Shown piece by piece: positions 23,994 to 33,162 of a stretch of DNA of 64,000 nt (positions are counted from its first letter, which is position 1; each line of letters opens with the position of its first letter). The stretch lies in assembly GCF_020097155.1 (NCBI RefSeq), contig NZ_CP083691.1, positions 1 to 64,000 of the forward strand, given 5' to 3'. The stretch comes from Micrococcus porci (GTDB lineage Bacteria > Actinomycetota > Actinomycetes > Actinomycetales > Micrococcaceae). The position numbers and the translations under genes were made by a program. The notes under the pieces are model-generated. The model saw nothing but the letters and a program-made list of their open reading frames with translations, was not told the DNA's origin and did no database searches.

Positions 23994-24449
23994 TCACAGG
24001 TCCGCGGCCAGCCCCTCGGCCCGGTCCAGGTGGTCCAGCGTCCGCTGGGCGTGCCGGCTCACCGCCTCCGAGCCGCTCACACCCCGCCGGAACATGGCCA
24101 CGGCCTGCGCCGCGGCGGCCAGCTCGTGGGAGGCGCGGGAGAGCTCCCGGTGCACGGGGGCGGTCACCGGGGGGATGTGCTGCTCGCCGTCGCCGGGGTG
24201 GGCGGCGTGCAGGCGGGCCGCGAGCGCCCGTACCGCCGGGACGCGCTCGGCGAGCACGTTGCCCGCGTGGACCAGGCCGTTGCGCTCCTCGGGGGTGAAG
24301 CCGCCCGCGCTGCGCCCGTCCTCGAGGACCTGCCAGTAGCGGTCCAGGGCACGGACGTAGCGGTCGTGGCTGCGGCGCCAGAGGCCGGTCCCGAGCTCGC
24401 GGTCGTCGGAGCGGCCCTGGCGGAACCGGGCGAAGGGTCCGCGGATCAT
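23994..24449 (-). CDS. Hypothetical helical protein
   Basis: A 151-residue soluble, mostly alpha-helical protein with no motif I recognise. It is rich in Arg, Ala and His and has no signal peptide or membrane segment. Its start overlaps the stop of the quinone oxidoreductase gene (ATGA), so it is translated from the same mRNA and probably functions with or is regulated like that enzyme. The regular spacing of Leu and Ala over about 30-145 suggests a helical bundle. Conservation in other Micrococcaceae is expected but I cannot check it. Confidence 0.72.
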   Translation of the reverse strand: MIRGPFARFRQGRSDDRELGTGLWRRSHDRYVRALDRYWQVLEDGRSAGGFTPEERNGLVHAGNVLAERVPAVRALAARLHAAHPGDGEQHIPPVTAPVHRELSRASHELAAAAQAVAMFRRGVSGSEAVSRHAQRTLDHLDRAEGLAADL

Positions 24450-25504
24450 GCGGCGCCCCCCGGCAGGAGGGCGTCGGCGTCGTCGGTGACCAGGAGGACC
24501 TTGCCCATGCGCGCGGCTCCCTCGAAGTGGGCGTGGGCGGCGGCGGCCTCGCGCAGCGGGAACCGCGCGGTGACGCCCGGGTCGATCCGTCCGGCGGCGA
24601 CGAGCGGCCAGACCGCGCGCTCGGCGGCGGCCACGATCCCGGCCTTCTCGTCCGGCGGGCGCGGGCGCAGCAGGGAGCCCGTGACCCAGCCGCGGCGGGC
24701 GGCCAGGCGCATGAGGTGGAAGTCCTCCGGCACGGGTCCGTCCTGCGCGGCGATCACGACGATGCGCCCGTCCATGGCCAGGGCCTTCACGTTCGGGGCC
24801 AAGTAGGGGCCGCCGACGACGTCGAGCACGACGTCCGCGCCGTGTCCCCCGGTGATCTCGCGGACCCAGTCGGCGAAGGCGCCGGGGGCGGCCGCGCGGT
24901 GGTCGAAGGCGGCATCGGCGCCGAGCTCGAGCGCCCGGGCCACCTTGGCCGGCCCGCCCGCGGTGGCCAGCACGCGCACGCCGACCGCGGAGAGGTACTG
25001 GACCGCGAACGCGCCGATGCCACCGGTGGCGCCGTGGACCAGGGCCCACTCGCCGGGGCGCACGCCGGCGCGGCCCTCCAGATTGGAGTGGACCGTGCAG
25101 GCGACCTCCGGGAGGCCGGCGGCGGAGACGAGGTCCAGGCCGTCCGGGACGGACATCAGCTGCCCCGCGGGCACGGCCACGTGCTCGGCGTAGCCGCCAC
25201 CGGCCAGCAGGGCGCACACCCGGTCCCCGACGGCGAAGCGCCCCTCCCCGGCGACGCCGGCCTGCGGACCGAGGGCGACGACGGTGCCGGAGACCTCCAG
25301 CCCGGGGACCTCCGACGCGCCCGGCGGCACGGGGTAGTGCCCCTCCCGCTGCACGACGTCCGCGCGGTTGAGCCCGGCGGCGGCCACCCGCACCAGGACC
25401 TCGCCGGGGCCGGGCTCGGGCACGGGCTCGCGGCCGACGCGGATCACGTCCGTGCCGCCGGCGCCGGCGAAGCGCACGGCGAGCATGTCCGGGGCGGTGT
25501 CCAT
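24446..25504 (-). CDS. NADPH:quinone oxidoreductase-like MDR protein
   Basis: A medium-chain dehydrogenase/reductase of 352 residues, zinc-independent type. The N-terminal catalytic fold has the GLNRADVVQREGHYP signature typical of quinone reductase/PIG3-like members. The nucleotide-binding Rossmann domain carries VHGATGGIGAFAVQ. Such enzymes reduce quinones or enals with NADPH, but the true substrate is unknown. Start at MDTAPDM, where a site (AGGAGGAAC) sits just upstream. It overlaps the following 151-residue gene by 4 bases. Confidence 0.88.
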   Translation of the reverse strand: MDTAPDMLAVRFAGAGGTDVIRVGREPVPEPGPGEVLVRVAAAGLNRADVVQREGHYPVPPGASEVPGLEVSGTVVALGPQAGVAGEGRFAVGDRVCALLAGGGYAEHVAVPAGQLMSVPDGLDLVSAAGLPEVACTVHSNLEGRAGVRPGEWALVHGATGGIGAFAVQYLSAVGVRVLATAGGPAKVARALELGADAAFDHRAAAPGAFADWVREITGGHGADVVLDVVGGPYLAPNVKALAMDGRIVVIAAQDGPVPEDFHLMRLAARRGWVTGSLLRPRPPDEKAGIVAAAERAVWPLVAAGRIDPGVTARFPLREAAAAHAHFEGAARMGKVLLVTDDADALLPGGAA

Positions 25505-25571
25505 GGGGGTTCCTCCTGGTCTCGACTCCGGCGTCCATCCTCCACCCCGGACGCCCCGCGCGGCCACCGGA

Positions 25572-25577
25572 TACAGT
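25572..25577 (+). promoter_or_regulatory. Candidate -10 of tRNA-Ser(TGA)
   Basis: TACAGT lies 35 bp upstream of the tRNA. The -35 region is not obvious. Confidence 0.4.
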
Positions 25578-25612
25578 GGAGCCGCGGCCGGACGCCCCGG
25601 CGCGGGCCGCGA

Positions 25613-25700
25613 GGATGGTTGTCCGAGCGGCCGAAGGAGCCGGTCTTGAAAACCGGTGCGCGGTGACCCCGTGCCGCGGGTTCGAATCCCGCACCATCCG
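25613..25700 (+). tRNA. tRNA-Ser (TGA)
   Basis: An 88-base class II tRNA with a perfect acceptor stem (GGATGGT with ACCATCC), a long variable arm and T loop TTCGAAT. The anticodon TGA is at 25647-25649. CCA is not encoded. Confidence 0.95.
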
Positions 25701-25763
25701 CCCTGCACCCTCCCACCCCGTCCCGTGCGGCTTCGCCGGCGGGCCACCCTCCCCTGGTGTGAC

Positions 25764-25785
25764 GTTCACCTCGGTGTCACCCTCG
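25764..25785 (+). promoter_or_regulatory. Candidate PHO box before the 5'-nucleotidase operon
   Basis: Two adjacent 11-base units, GTTCACCTCGG then TGTCACCCTCG, repeat the TCACC core exactly 11 bases apart. This matches the actinobacterial PhoP/RegX3 pattern. It lies 73-94 bp before the nucleotidase ATG and is the same type of site as that between senX3 and phoU. Confidence 0.55.
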
Positions 25786-25857
25786 GCTGGTGTCCTGGCA
25801 CGGCCGCCTCCCGCCGCCCCGTACGGGAGACGCCCGTCCTCGCACCCCGGGAGAGTC

Positions 25858-28308
25858 ATGTCCAGCATCTTCTCGCGCCGCACCGCGGCCACCCTCGCCT
25901 GCACCACCCTGGTGCTCGCCCCCGCCGCCGCCCCGGCCCTCGCCGCGGACGCCTCCGGTGAGCGCACCATCTCCGTCCTGTCCTTCAACGACTTCCACGG
26001 CGCCCTGTCCGAGGACTTCAAGGGCACCCAGTTCGCCGACACGGTGGAGGACTACCGCACCGCGTTCGAGGCGCAGCACGGTGAGGGCTCCACGCTGCTC
26101 ACCAGCGCGGGCGACCTGATCGGCGGCTCGGCCTCGGTGTCCAACGTCCAGCAGGACAACCCGACGATCGACGTCATGAACGCGCTGGGCCTGGCCTCCC
26201 TGACCGCCGGCAACCACGAGTTCGACCGCGGCCTGGACGACCTGCAGGGCCGTGTGGCCGACCGCGCCGACTTCCCGGTGCTGTCCGCGAACTTCGTGGA
26301 CCCGAACACCAAGGCCCCCGTCCTGACCTCCCACAAGGTGTTCGACGTCGACGGCGTGCGCGTCGCCGTGATCGGCGCCTCCCCGAACGAGCTGTACGCC
26401 ACCACCACCGGCGCGGGCCTGCAGGGCAACCTCGTGGTGGACATGGTGGACGCCGTCAACGCGGTCGCCACCGGGATCGAGGCCGCCGACGAGGCCGACG
26501 TGATCATCGCGTCCTACCACGACGGCGCCGCCGGGGCCGCCGCCGACCTGTCCGCCGAGCTGGGGAACCGCGCCACGTTCGACGCGATGGTGGAGCGCAC
26601 CGTCCCCGCCGTTGACGTGATCTTCAACGGTCACACCCACCAGCTGTACCAGTACCAGACGGACAACGGCGGCGTGCCCCGGCCGATCATGCAGGCGGCC
26701 GCCTCCGGTGCCGACCTGGCAGCCGTCGAGCTCACCGTGGACGCGGCCGGGGAGGTCACCGCCGTGACCCCGCGCATGCTGCCGCGCTCCACCCAGGACC
26801 CGGCCGAGGCCGCCGCGGAGTCCCCCGTGACGGCCCGCGTGTACGAGATCGAGCAGCAGGCCGTGGACGTGTTCACCGACATGCAGTCCCAGGTGATCGC
26901 GGACCTCAGCGGCTCCATCACCACGGACTACGCCACCCGCATCGCCGCGGGGATGGGCTGGAAGGCCGGCGGCACCCGCACCGCGGAGACCACCCTGGGC
27001 AACTGGGTGGCGGACTCCCTGAAGCACTCCGTGTCCGCCGCCGAGCCGGGCGTGGACCTCGGCGTCGTGAACCCGGGCGGCATCCGCAGTGAGCTCCTGG
27101 TGGACCAGACCAACGCCGGCGGCGTCTTCTCCCCCAAGCCGGAGCAGCTGGTCGGCAAGCTGACCATGGGCGAGGTCATGGACGTGGCCCCCTTCGGCAA
27201 CACCCTGACCTACTTCGACCTCCCGGGCTCCTCCATCAAGGAGGCCCTGGAGCAGAACTGGCGCGACGGCGAGCGGACGTTCACCCTCGGCTGGTCCTCC
27301 AACCTGACCTGGACCTACGACGACGCGCGCGCGCAGGGCGACAAGGTCACCGGCGTGTGGATCGACGGCGAGCCGCTGCAGGCCGACCGCATGTACACGG
27401 TGGCCGCGCAGTCCTTCCTCGCGGACGACACCTGGGTGAAGCTCGGCGACCCCTCCAAGGCGCCCGACGGCTACACCGCGTTCGCCACGGGCCGCCAGGG
27501 CTTCGTGGACCTGGGTGTGCTGGACACCACCGCGGTGCTGTCCTGGGCCCGCGCCCAGGACGCCGCCGACGGCGCCGCGCACCCGGACTACGCGAAGAAG
27601 GGCGTGCCCGTGACCGGCGCCCCCGCGTCCGTCGAGGGCGGCCAGGACGTGGTCCTCACCCTCGGCGACCTGGTGATCGACTCCGACGGCGCCCCCGCCG
27701 CCACCGCCGTGGACGTCGCCTTCCAGGGCGCCGACGGCGCGGTCACCGAGCTGGGCACCGTGGAGGTCCCCGCCGGCCAGGAGTCGGTGACCCTCTCCGG
27801 CATCACGGCCCCGCAGACCGCCGGCGCCGGCGAGCTGGTGATGACCGTGCGCTACGCGGACGGCACCACCGCCGTGGTCCGTCACGCGCTCGAGGTGACC
27901 GCATCGGCGGCTCCCGTGGACCCGTCGACCCCCGCGGAACCGACCCAGCCGGGCGAGCCCAGCGACCCGGCCGAGCCGACGACCCCGGGTGAGCCGACCC
28001 CGTCCGCGCAGCCGACCGCTCCGGTCGAGCCCACCGCTCCGGTCGAGCCGAGCGCCCCCGCCGAGCCGACCGCTCCCGTCGAGCCCACCGCCCCGGCTGA
28101 GTCGCCGGAGCCGACGCCCACCGCCCAGCCGTCCACCCCGGCTGAGCCCACCGCCCCGACACCCTCGGCCCCGGCCGAGGACGGCGGTGAGCACGCGGTC
28201 CCGGGCAAGGTCCAGACCGGCGACCAGGCGATCTGGCTCGTGGCCGCCCTGGGCGCCCTCGGCGCCGGAGCGCTCGTGGCCGTGCGTCGCCGCGCCGCCG
28301 CCCGCTGA
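25858..28308 (+). CDS. Secreted 5'-nucleotidase / UDP-sugar hydrolase
   Basis: An exported metallophosphoesterase of 816 residues that removes phosphate from nucleotides outside the cell. A Sec signal peptide covers about 1-30 (cleavage near ALAADA). The N-terminal metal-binding domain shows FNDFHGALSED, GNHEFDRGLDD and FNGHTHQLYQ; the C-terminal substrate domain follows (about 340-570), then an Ig-like module. A Pro/Glu/Thr-rich stalk (about 685-775) leads to a tail with KVQTGD, a membrane segment and RRR, resembling a wall-sorting signal without the usual LPXTG. The gene for an extracellular nuclease follows after 51 bp. The start lies at the ATG after GGGAGAGTC. Confidence 0.93.
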   Translation: MSSIFSRRTAATLACTTLVLAPAAAPALAADASGERTISVLSFNDFHGALSEDFKGTQFADTVEDYRTAFEAQHGEGSTLLTSAGDLIGGSASVSNVQQDNPTIDVMNALGLASLTAGNHEFDRGLDDLQGRVADRADFPVLSANFVDPNTKAPVLTSHKVFDVDGVRVAVIGASPNELYATTTGAGLQGNLVVDMVDAVNAVATGIEAADEADVIIASYHDGAAGAAADLSAELGNRATFDAMVERTVPAVDVIFNGHTHQLYQYQTDNGGVPRPIMQAAASGADLAAVELTVDAAGEVTAVTPRMLPRSTQDPAEAAAESPVTARVYEIEQQAVDVFTDMQSQVIADLSGSITTDYATRIAAGMGWKAGGTRTAETTLGNWVADSLKHSVSAAEPGVDLGVVNPGGIRSELLVDQTNAGGVFSPKPEQLVGKLTMGEVMDVAPFGNTLTYFDLPGSSIKEALEQNWRDGERTFTLGWSSNLTWTYDDARAQGDKVTGVWIDGEPLQADRMYTVAAQSFLADDTWVKLGDPSKAPDGYTAFATGRQGFVDLGVLDTTAVLSWARAQDAADGAAHPDYAKKGVPVTGAPASVEGGQDVVLTLGDLVIDSDGAPAATAVDVAFQGADGAVTELGTVEVPAGQESVTLSGITAPQTAGAGELVMTVRYADGTTAVVRHALEVTASAAPVDPSTPAEPTQPGEPSDPAEPTTPGEPTPSAQPTAPVEPTAPVEPSAPAEPTAPVEPTAPAESPEPTPTAQPSTPAEPTAPTPSAPAEDGGEHAVPGKVQTGDQAIWLVAALGALGAGALVAVRRRAAAR
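27910..28185 (+). repeat. Degenerate Pro-Glu-Thr coding repeat (wall stalk)
   Basis: DNA coding for irregular repeats of the type PAEPTAP and PVEPTAP in the nucleotidase C-terminus. This is typical of wall-spanning stalks in Gram-positive surface proteins. The copies differ at third codon positions, so it is not a recent tandem expansion, but length variation between strains is likely. Confidence 0.75.
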
Positions 28309-28359
28309 TCCCCGCCGTCATCACCCCGCCCCCGCACGAACCCGAGAGGAACCCGTAGC

Positions 28360-31065
28360 ATGCCCACGCCCCGCCTGCGCCTGGTCCGCACCGCCGCCAC
28401 CCTGGCCGCCGCGACCCTGCTCGCCCCCGCCGTCCTCGCCCTCCCCGCCCAGGCCTCCCCGGCCGGTGACTCGCTGGTGATCAACGAGGCCTACACGAAC
28501 GGCGGCTCCGCCGGCGCCCTGTTCACCCACAAGTTCGTGGAGCTCTACAACCCCACGGACCAGCCGATCAGCCTCGACGGCTGGTCCCTGCAGTACCGCT
28601 CCGCCACGGGCACCACCGCCCCGTCGACGACCGTCGCGCTCTCCGGCACCGTCCCCGCCAAGGGCCACTTCCTCATCCAGGGCGGCTCCAACGGCGCCAC
28701 GGGCGCCGCCCTCCCGACGCCGGACCTCACCACGTCCTTCAACCCGGCCGGCACCAAGGGCACCATCGTCCTCGCGGACCAGGCCGGCACCGTCGCCGGG
28801 CTGCCCACGGGCTCCGTGGTCACCGACCAGGTGGCCGGCGTCGCCGACGTGCTCGGCTACGGCGCCACCAACACCTTCGAGACCGCCGCGTCCGGCGCGC
28901 CCGCCGCGAACTCGGACCCGAAGTCCATCGCCCGCACCGGAGGCGCCGACACGGACGACAACGCCGCCGACTTCACGGTCGCCGCGGACGTCACCCCGCA
29001 GAACGCCGCGGGCGGCGGCACCGCCCCGGTGGACCCGGTGGACCCCGTCGATCCGACTCCGGCCCCGGCGCCGTCCGTCACCGTCGCCGAGATCCAGGGC
29101 ACCGGCGCGACCTCCCCGCTCGAGGGCCGCCGCGTGAGCACCACCGGCGTGGTCACGGCCGTGTACTCCACGGGTGGCTACGACGGCTTCTACATCCAGA
29201 CCGCCGGCACCGGCGGCGCCGAGGACGCCACCCCGGGCGCCTCGGACGGCGTCTTCGTGTACGCCCCGGCCGAGGTCGGCTCCGTGACCCTGGGCCAGAC
29301 CGTGACGGTGACCGGCGACGTCGCCGAGTACTACGGCCTCACCCAGGTGAAGGCGGAGGCCGGAGGCGTCCGCCAGGCCGCGGAGGCCGGCGCCCCCGTG
29401 ACCGCCCGCGAGCTCGCCTTCCCGCTGACCGAGGCGGAGAAGGAGGCGCACGAGGGCGAGCTGCTCGCCCCCGCCGGCGCGTGGACCGTCACGGACAACT
29501 ACGACGTGAACCAGTACGGCTCCCTGGGCCTGGCCCCGGGCACCTCCCCCCTGCCGAACCCGACCTCCGTCGCCCTGCCCGGCGCCGATGCCCAGGCCGT
29601 GGCCGCGGACAACGCGCAGCGGCTGATCGTCCTGGACGACGGCGCCTCCACGAACTTCTTCCGCTCCCCCGGCAACCAGAACGCCCTGCCCTACATCGAC
29701 GCCGACGCCCCCGCTCGGGTGGGCTCCGCCGTCGACTTCCGCACCCCGGTGATCCTGGACTACCGCTACGGCGCGTGGTCCTTCCAGCCGCTCGGCCACC
29801 TCACGGACGCGAACAAGGCCGAGGTCCAGCCGGTGGACATCGCCGACACGCGCCCCGCGGAGGCCGTGCGCGAGGACCTCGGCGGCAACGTCACCGTGGG
29901 CTCGTTCAACGTGCTGAACTACTTCACCACCCTCGGCGAGGACGTCCCCGGCTGCGGCTACTACGCGGACAAGGACGGCGCGCCCGTCTCCACCAAGGGC
30001 TGCCTGCCGCGCGGCGCCTACACCGAGGAGGCCTTCCTCGAGCAGCAGGCCAAGATCGCCACCGCGATCAACGGCATGGACACCTCGGTGGTGGCCCTCG
30101 AGGAGATCGAGAACTCCGAGAAGTTCGGCCTGGACCGCGACCACGCGCTCGCCCACCTGGTGGACGCGCTGAACGCCCAGGCCGGCTACGCCAAGTGGGC
30201 CTACGTGGCCTCCCCGACCGTGCGCCCGGCCCTGGCCGACGAGGACGTCATCCGCTCGGCGTTCATCTACCAGCCCGCGGAGGTCACCCCCGTGGGCGAG
30301 TCCGTGATCCTGGACGACCAGGTGAACTTCGCCAACGCCCGAGAGCCCATGGCCCAGGCCTTCCGCGTGGCGGACGGCTCGGCCGGGGGCGTGGTGGGCA
30401 CCGAGTTCGTGGCGATCACCAACCACTTCAAGTCCAAGGGCGGCTCCGGCGCCACCGGCGACAACGTGGACACCGGCGACGGCCAGGGCGCCTACAACGG
30501 CGACCGCACCCGCATGGCCCAGGCCCTCGTGGCGTTCGCCGAGCAGATGAAGGTCCAGGCCGGCACCGACCGTGTGCTGCTCATGGGCGACTTCAACTCC
30601 TACGAGAAGGAGGACCCGATCCGCGTCCTCGAGGCGGCGGGCTACATCTCCCAGGGCGCCAAGACGGGCGAGTACTCGTACACGTTCGACGGCGCCGTCG
30701 GCAGCCTGGACGGGATCTACGCCTCCCCGGCGGCGGACGCCACCGTGACCGGCCAGGACATCTGGATGATCAACGCCAACGAGTCCGTGGCCTTCGAGTA
30801 CTCGCGGGACAACTACGTGGGCGAGGAGTTCTACGCCCCGGACCAGTGGCGCTCCTCCGACCACAACCCGGTCCTCGTGGGCCTGCAGCTCGACGCCCCG
30901 GCCGCGCCGGTCGTCCCGACGCCGGGCACCCGCCCGACCCCGCCCGCGGACCAGTGCGCGCTGATCACCTCCCCGCGGGGTGCGAAGGCGTCCGCCGGGT
31001 TCTCCGCCTCCGAGTGGATGCGCTGCGCCGGCGTCCACCCGGGCAAGGGCCGCGGCCGCGGCTGA
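28360..31065 (+). CDS. Secreted ExeM/NucH-family extracellular nuclease
   Basis: An exported DNase of 901 residues. A signal peptide covers about 1-32 (ALPAQAS). A lamin-tail-type beta domain (about 35-180, starting LVINEAYTNG) is followed by an OB-fold module (about 240-340) and an endonuclease/exonuclease/phosphatase domain with GSFNVLNYF, ALEEIENS, LLMGDFNSY and SSDHNPV. These are the metal and catalytic motifs of the family. The C-terminus ends in a short basic tail with two Cys and no membrane anchor, so the enzyme is probably released. Placed directly after the 5'-nucleotidase, it would degrade external DNA to nucleotides for that enzyme. Confidence 0.92.
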   Translation: MPTPRLRLVRTAATLAAATLLAPAVLALPAQASPAGDSLVINEAYTNGGSAGALFTHKFVELYNPTDQPISLDGWSLQYRSATGTTAPSTTVALSGTVPAKGHFLIQGGSNGATGAALPTPDLTTSFNPAGTKGTIVLADQAGTVAGLPTGSVVTDQVAGVADVLGYGATNTFETAASGAPAANSDPKSIARTGGADTDDNAADFTVAADVTPQNAAGGGTAPVDPVDPVDPTPAPAPSVTVAEIQGTGATSPLEGRRVSTTGVVTAVYSTGGYDGFYIQTAGTGGAEDATPGASDGVFVYAPAEVGSVTLGQTVTVTGDVAEYYGLTQVKAEAGGVRQAAEAGAPVTARELAFPLTEAEKEAHEGELLAPAGAWTVTDNYDVNQYGSLGLAPGTSPLPNPTSVALPGADAQAVAADNAQRLIVLDDGASTNFFRSPGNQNALPYIDADAPARVGSAVDFRTPVILDYRYGAWSFQPLGHLTDANKAEVQPVDIADTRPAEAVREDLGGNVTVGSFNVLNYFTTLGEDVPGCGYYADKDGAPVSTKGCLPRGAYTEEAFLEQQAKIATAINGMDTSVVALEEIENSEKFGLDRDHALAHLVDALNAQAGYAKWAYVASPTVRPALADEDVIRSAFIYQPAEVTPVGESVILDDQVNFANAREPMAQAFRVADGSAGGVVGTEFVAITNHFKSKGGSGATGDNVDTGDGQGAYNGDRTRMAQALVAFAEQMKVQAGTDRVLLMGDFNSYEKEDPIRVLEAAGYISQGAKTGEYSYTFDGAVGSLDGIYASPAADATVTGQDIWMINANESVAFEYSRDNYVGEEFYAPDQWRSSDHNPVLVGLQLDAPAAPVVPTPGTRPTPPADQCALITSPRGAKASAGFSASEWMRCAGVHPGKGRGRG

Positions 31066-31109
31066 CCCCGCCTCCGGGGCGCCGCGGCGCCCGGGACGGC
31101 CGGCCTTCA

Positions 31110-31147
31110 CCACGGGGCCCGGGAGGATCTCCTCCCGGGCCCCGTGG
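31110..31147. terminator. Bidirectional terminator between nuclease and FAD-protein genes
   Basis: A perfect 17-bp stem (31110-31126 with 31131-31147) and a four-base loop separate these convergent genes. Confidence 0.85.
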
Positions 31148-31161
31148 GCTTCGTCCGCGCG

Positions 31162-33162
31162 TCAGCCCCCGAGCGCGACCCGCGCGGCCGCGTCGGCGTC
31201 GGCGAGGAACAGGGCCCGGTCCCGGACGTCCGCCCCGGCCTCCGCGGCGATCGCGGTGCCCCACTGGACGCCGGAGAGCTGGAGCCCGAGGACCAGGACG
31301 CCCTCGCGCACGGTCCCGTCGGCGCCGCGCAGGCGGTGGGGACGGGCCGTCACGTCGAACCCGGAGCTCGAGCGCAGGGCGCCGTCCTCGTCCTCCCACC
31401 GTCCGACGGCGGCCACGCCGTCCGCCAGCATCTGGCGCACCAGCGGGGTGGCGGCGGCCTCTACCCGGCTCGGCGGCATCATCGCCTCCACCAGCCAGGC
31501 GGCCTCCGTGACGGCGGGGGCCACGGCGTCGTCCGCCCCGACCTGCGGGCTGCGGGCGCGGAAGACCCCGGCCTCGGCGTCGGCCTCCACCTGCGGGCCG
31601 GGCCCGGCCCAGCTCAGCAGGCCGGCGCGGTGCAGGGCGAGCATCTGCTCGACGCGCACCAGGGGCGGGCCCGAGGCCAGCCCCTCGACGAGCGGCTCGA
31701 ACCAGCCCTGGACGTCCCGGATCCGCGAGGCGTCCGTGAGCAGTCCCTGCGCGATCCACGCCTTGATCCGCAGCCGCCCCGCGTGGAGCGTGCCGACGGC
31801 CTGCATGAACGGGGAGTCCTCCCCCGCGGCGGCTTCCCCGCACGCCTGCTCGAGCACGCCGGCGACGGCCTCCTGGTAGGCGGCGGCGTCGTCGAACACG
31901 GCGCCCTGGAAGGGTGCGGCCCAGGAGCGGATGTCGAGGAAGCGCATCCCCGGGGCGAACGCGTGGAGGAGCTCCTGGCCGTGGCGTGCGGTCACGGGGG
32001 CGCCGCGGCCGGCGCTCTCGAACATGCCCACCAGCTCCCGCACGAACCGGCCGGCGTCCGCGGGGCCGCCCAGGCGCTCGGGGTGCACGCGCGCCAGGGT
32101 GGCGTAGTAGGCGCGCACCACGTCGCGATGCAGGAGGGGCCAGAGGTGCTCGGCCAAGTCCAGCTGCCCGTGGCGGGCCACCAGGGCCTCGGCCTCCGTG
32201 TCCGTCAGATAGGACATGCGCACCCCGCGGGGCACGAACGCGTCCACGGCCGCCTTGGGGAGGTAGGGGAGTCCGCGCCGGGAGAGCAGGTGGAGGACGG
32301 GCTCGCGCCCGGAGGGGACGTAGCGCAGGGCCCGTCCCGGCTCCCCACCCGTCGGCTCGAACCGGCCGCCGCGGCCCTCGCTGAGGCGCGCCTGGAGGTC
32401 GAAGGCGTTGAGCCCCATGCCGCGCACGAGCACCGTGGCCCCGGGGGCGATGCCGTCCACATCCAGCTCGGCGGGCAGGTGGGGGCCGCGGTAGTGCAGG
32501 GCGGGCGAGGCGTCCGCGGCCTCCCCCAGGCGGCGCTGGGCCGCGGACGGCTCGGCGTCCTGATGCCCCAGGCACAGCACCACGACGTCGGCCTGCAGCT
32601 CCCGGGGCGGCGTCCCGTCCACGGGACGCAGGGTGAGGCGCCAGGCGCTGGGCGACTCCGGGGCGGCGACCGGGCCGCCCTCGTAGGCGGCGCGCAGCGC
32701 GACGGCCTGGGCGGCGTGGACCGTCACCGCCACGACCTCGGGCCGGGCGCGCAGGGCGTCGAGGACGGCGGCGACGACGTCCTCGAGGTAGCGGCCGTAG
32801 ACGGCGCGCGGCGGGTAGTCGGTGCGCTCGAGGCCGGCCGCGCGGTCGGGACGGGCCAACCGCCACTGGTCGAAGGAGAGGGAGACGGAGGAGGGGGCGA
32901 GGCCGGGGTTGTCCGCCGCGCAGGCCGTCGGGAAGAAGGCCGGCGTGTTCATGAGCAGCAGCGGATCCTGGTCCGGGCGCCAGACGCGGCCGGGTCCGGG
33001 CGGGAACGGATCCACCACGTGCACCGCCAGGGATCCGGTCGGCCGGGGCTCGGACGCCGCCTCCAGACGGGCGAGGAGCCGGTCCAGGACCATGACCCCG
33101 CGCGGGCCGGCGCCCACGACGGCGATGGCGCGGGTCGGCTCGGAAATGGACGGTGGCGACAT
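31162..33162 (-). CDS. Large FAD/NAD(P)-binding protein
   Basis: A 666-residue cytoplasmic protein of the NAD_binding_9 (FAD-NAD(P)-binding) type. The dinucleotide fold is seen as AVVGAGPRGVMVLDRLL near the N-terminus (about 13-30), and a second nucleotide-related strand as VVVLCLGHQ (about 200). No partner domain or substrate motif is evident. The related proteins I know are uncharacterised or linked to amine and siderophore oxidation. Start chosen at MSPPSIS, preceded by GAGAGGAGAAGA, an excellent ribosome-binding site; longer in-frame starts are rejected. It stands alone, divergent from the DUF2382 gene. Confidence 0.82.
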   Translation of the reverse strand: MSPPSISEPTRAIAVVGAGPRGVMVLDRLLARLEAASEPRPTGSLAVHVVDPFPPGPGRVWRPDQDPLLLMNTPAFFPTACAADNPGLAPSSVSLSFDQWRLARPDRAAGLERTDYPPRAVYGRYLEDVVAAVLDALRARPEVVAVTVHAAQAVALRAAYEGGPVAAPESPSAWRLTLRPVDGTPPRELQADVVVLCLGHQDAEPSAAQRRLGEAADASPALHYRGPHLPAELDVDGIAPGATVLVRGMGLNAFDLQARLSEGRGGRFEPTGGEPGRALRYVPSGREPVLHLLSRRGLPYLPKAAVDAFVPRGVRMSYLTDTEAEALVARHGQLDLAEHLWPLLHRDVVRAYYATLARVHPERLGGPADAGRFVRELVGMFESAGRGAPVTARHGQELLHAFAPGMRFLDIRSWAAPFQGAVFDDAAAYQEAVAGVLEQACGEAAAGEDSPFMQAVGTLHAGRLRIKAWIAQGLLTDASRIRDVQGWFEPLVEGLASGPPLVRVEQMLALHRAGLLSWAGPGPQVEADAEAGVFRARSPQVGADDAVAPAVTEAAWLVEAMMPPSRVEAAATPLVRQMLADGVAAVGRWEDEDGALRSSSGFDVTARPHRLRGADGTVREGVLVLGLQLSGVQWGTAIAAEAGADVRDRALFLADADAAARVALGG

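Noticed and set aside
22912..25504. Phosphonate degradation cluster around the phosphonatase-like gene
   Set aside because: No phnW, phnX partner, C-P lyase or phosphonate transporter gene is nearby; only the HAD hydrolase is present.
27910..28185. Tandem repeat array or CRISPR-like locus
   Set aside because: The repeats are irregular, in frame and encode a Pro-rich stalk; there are no constant repeats with unique spacers.
28195..28308. Canonical LPXTG sorting signal in the nucleotidase
   Set aside because: The motif at the expected place is KVQTG, which does not match LPXTG or LAXTG; kept only as a sorting-like tail.
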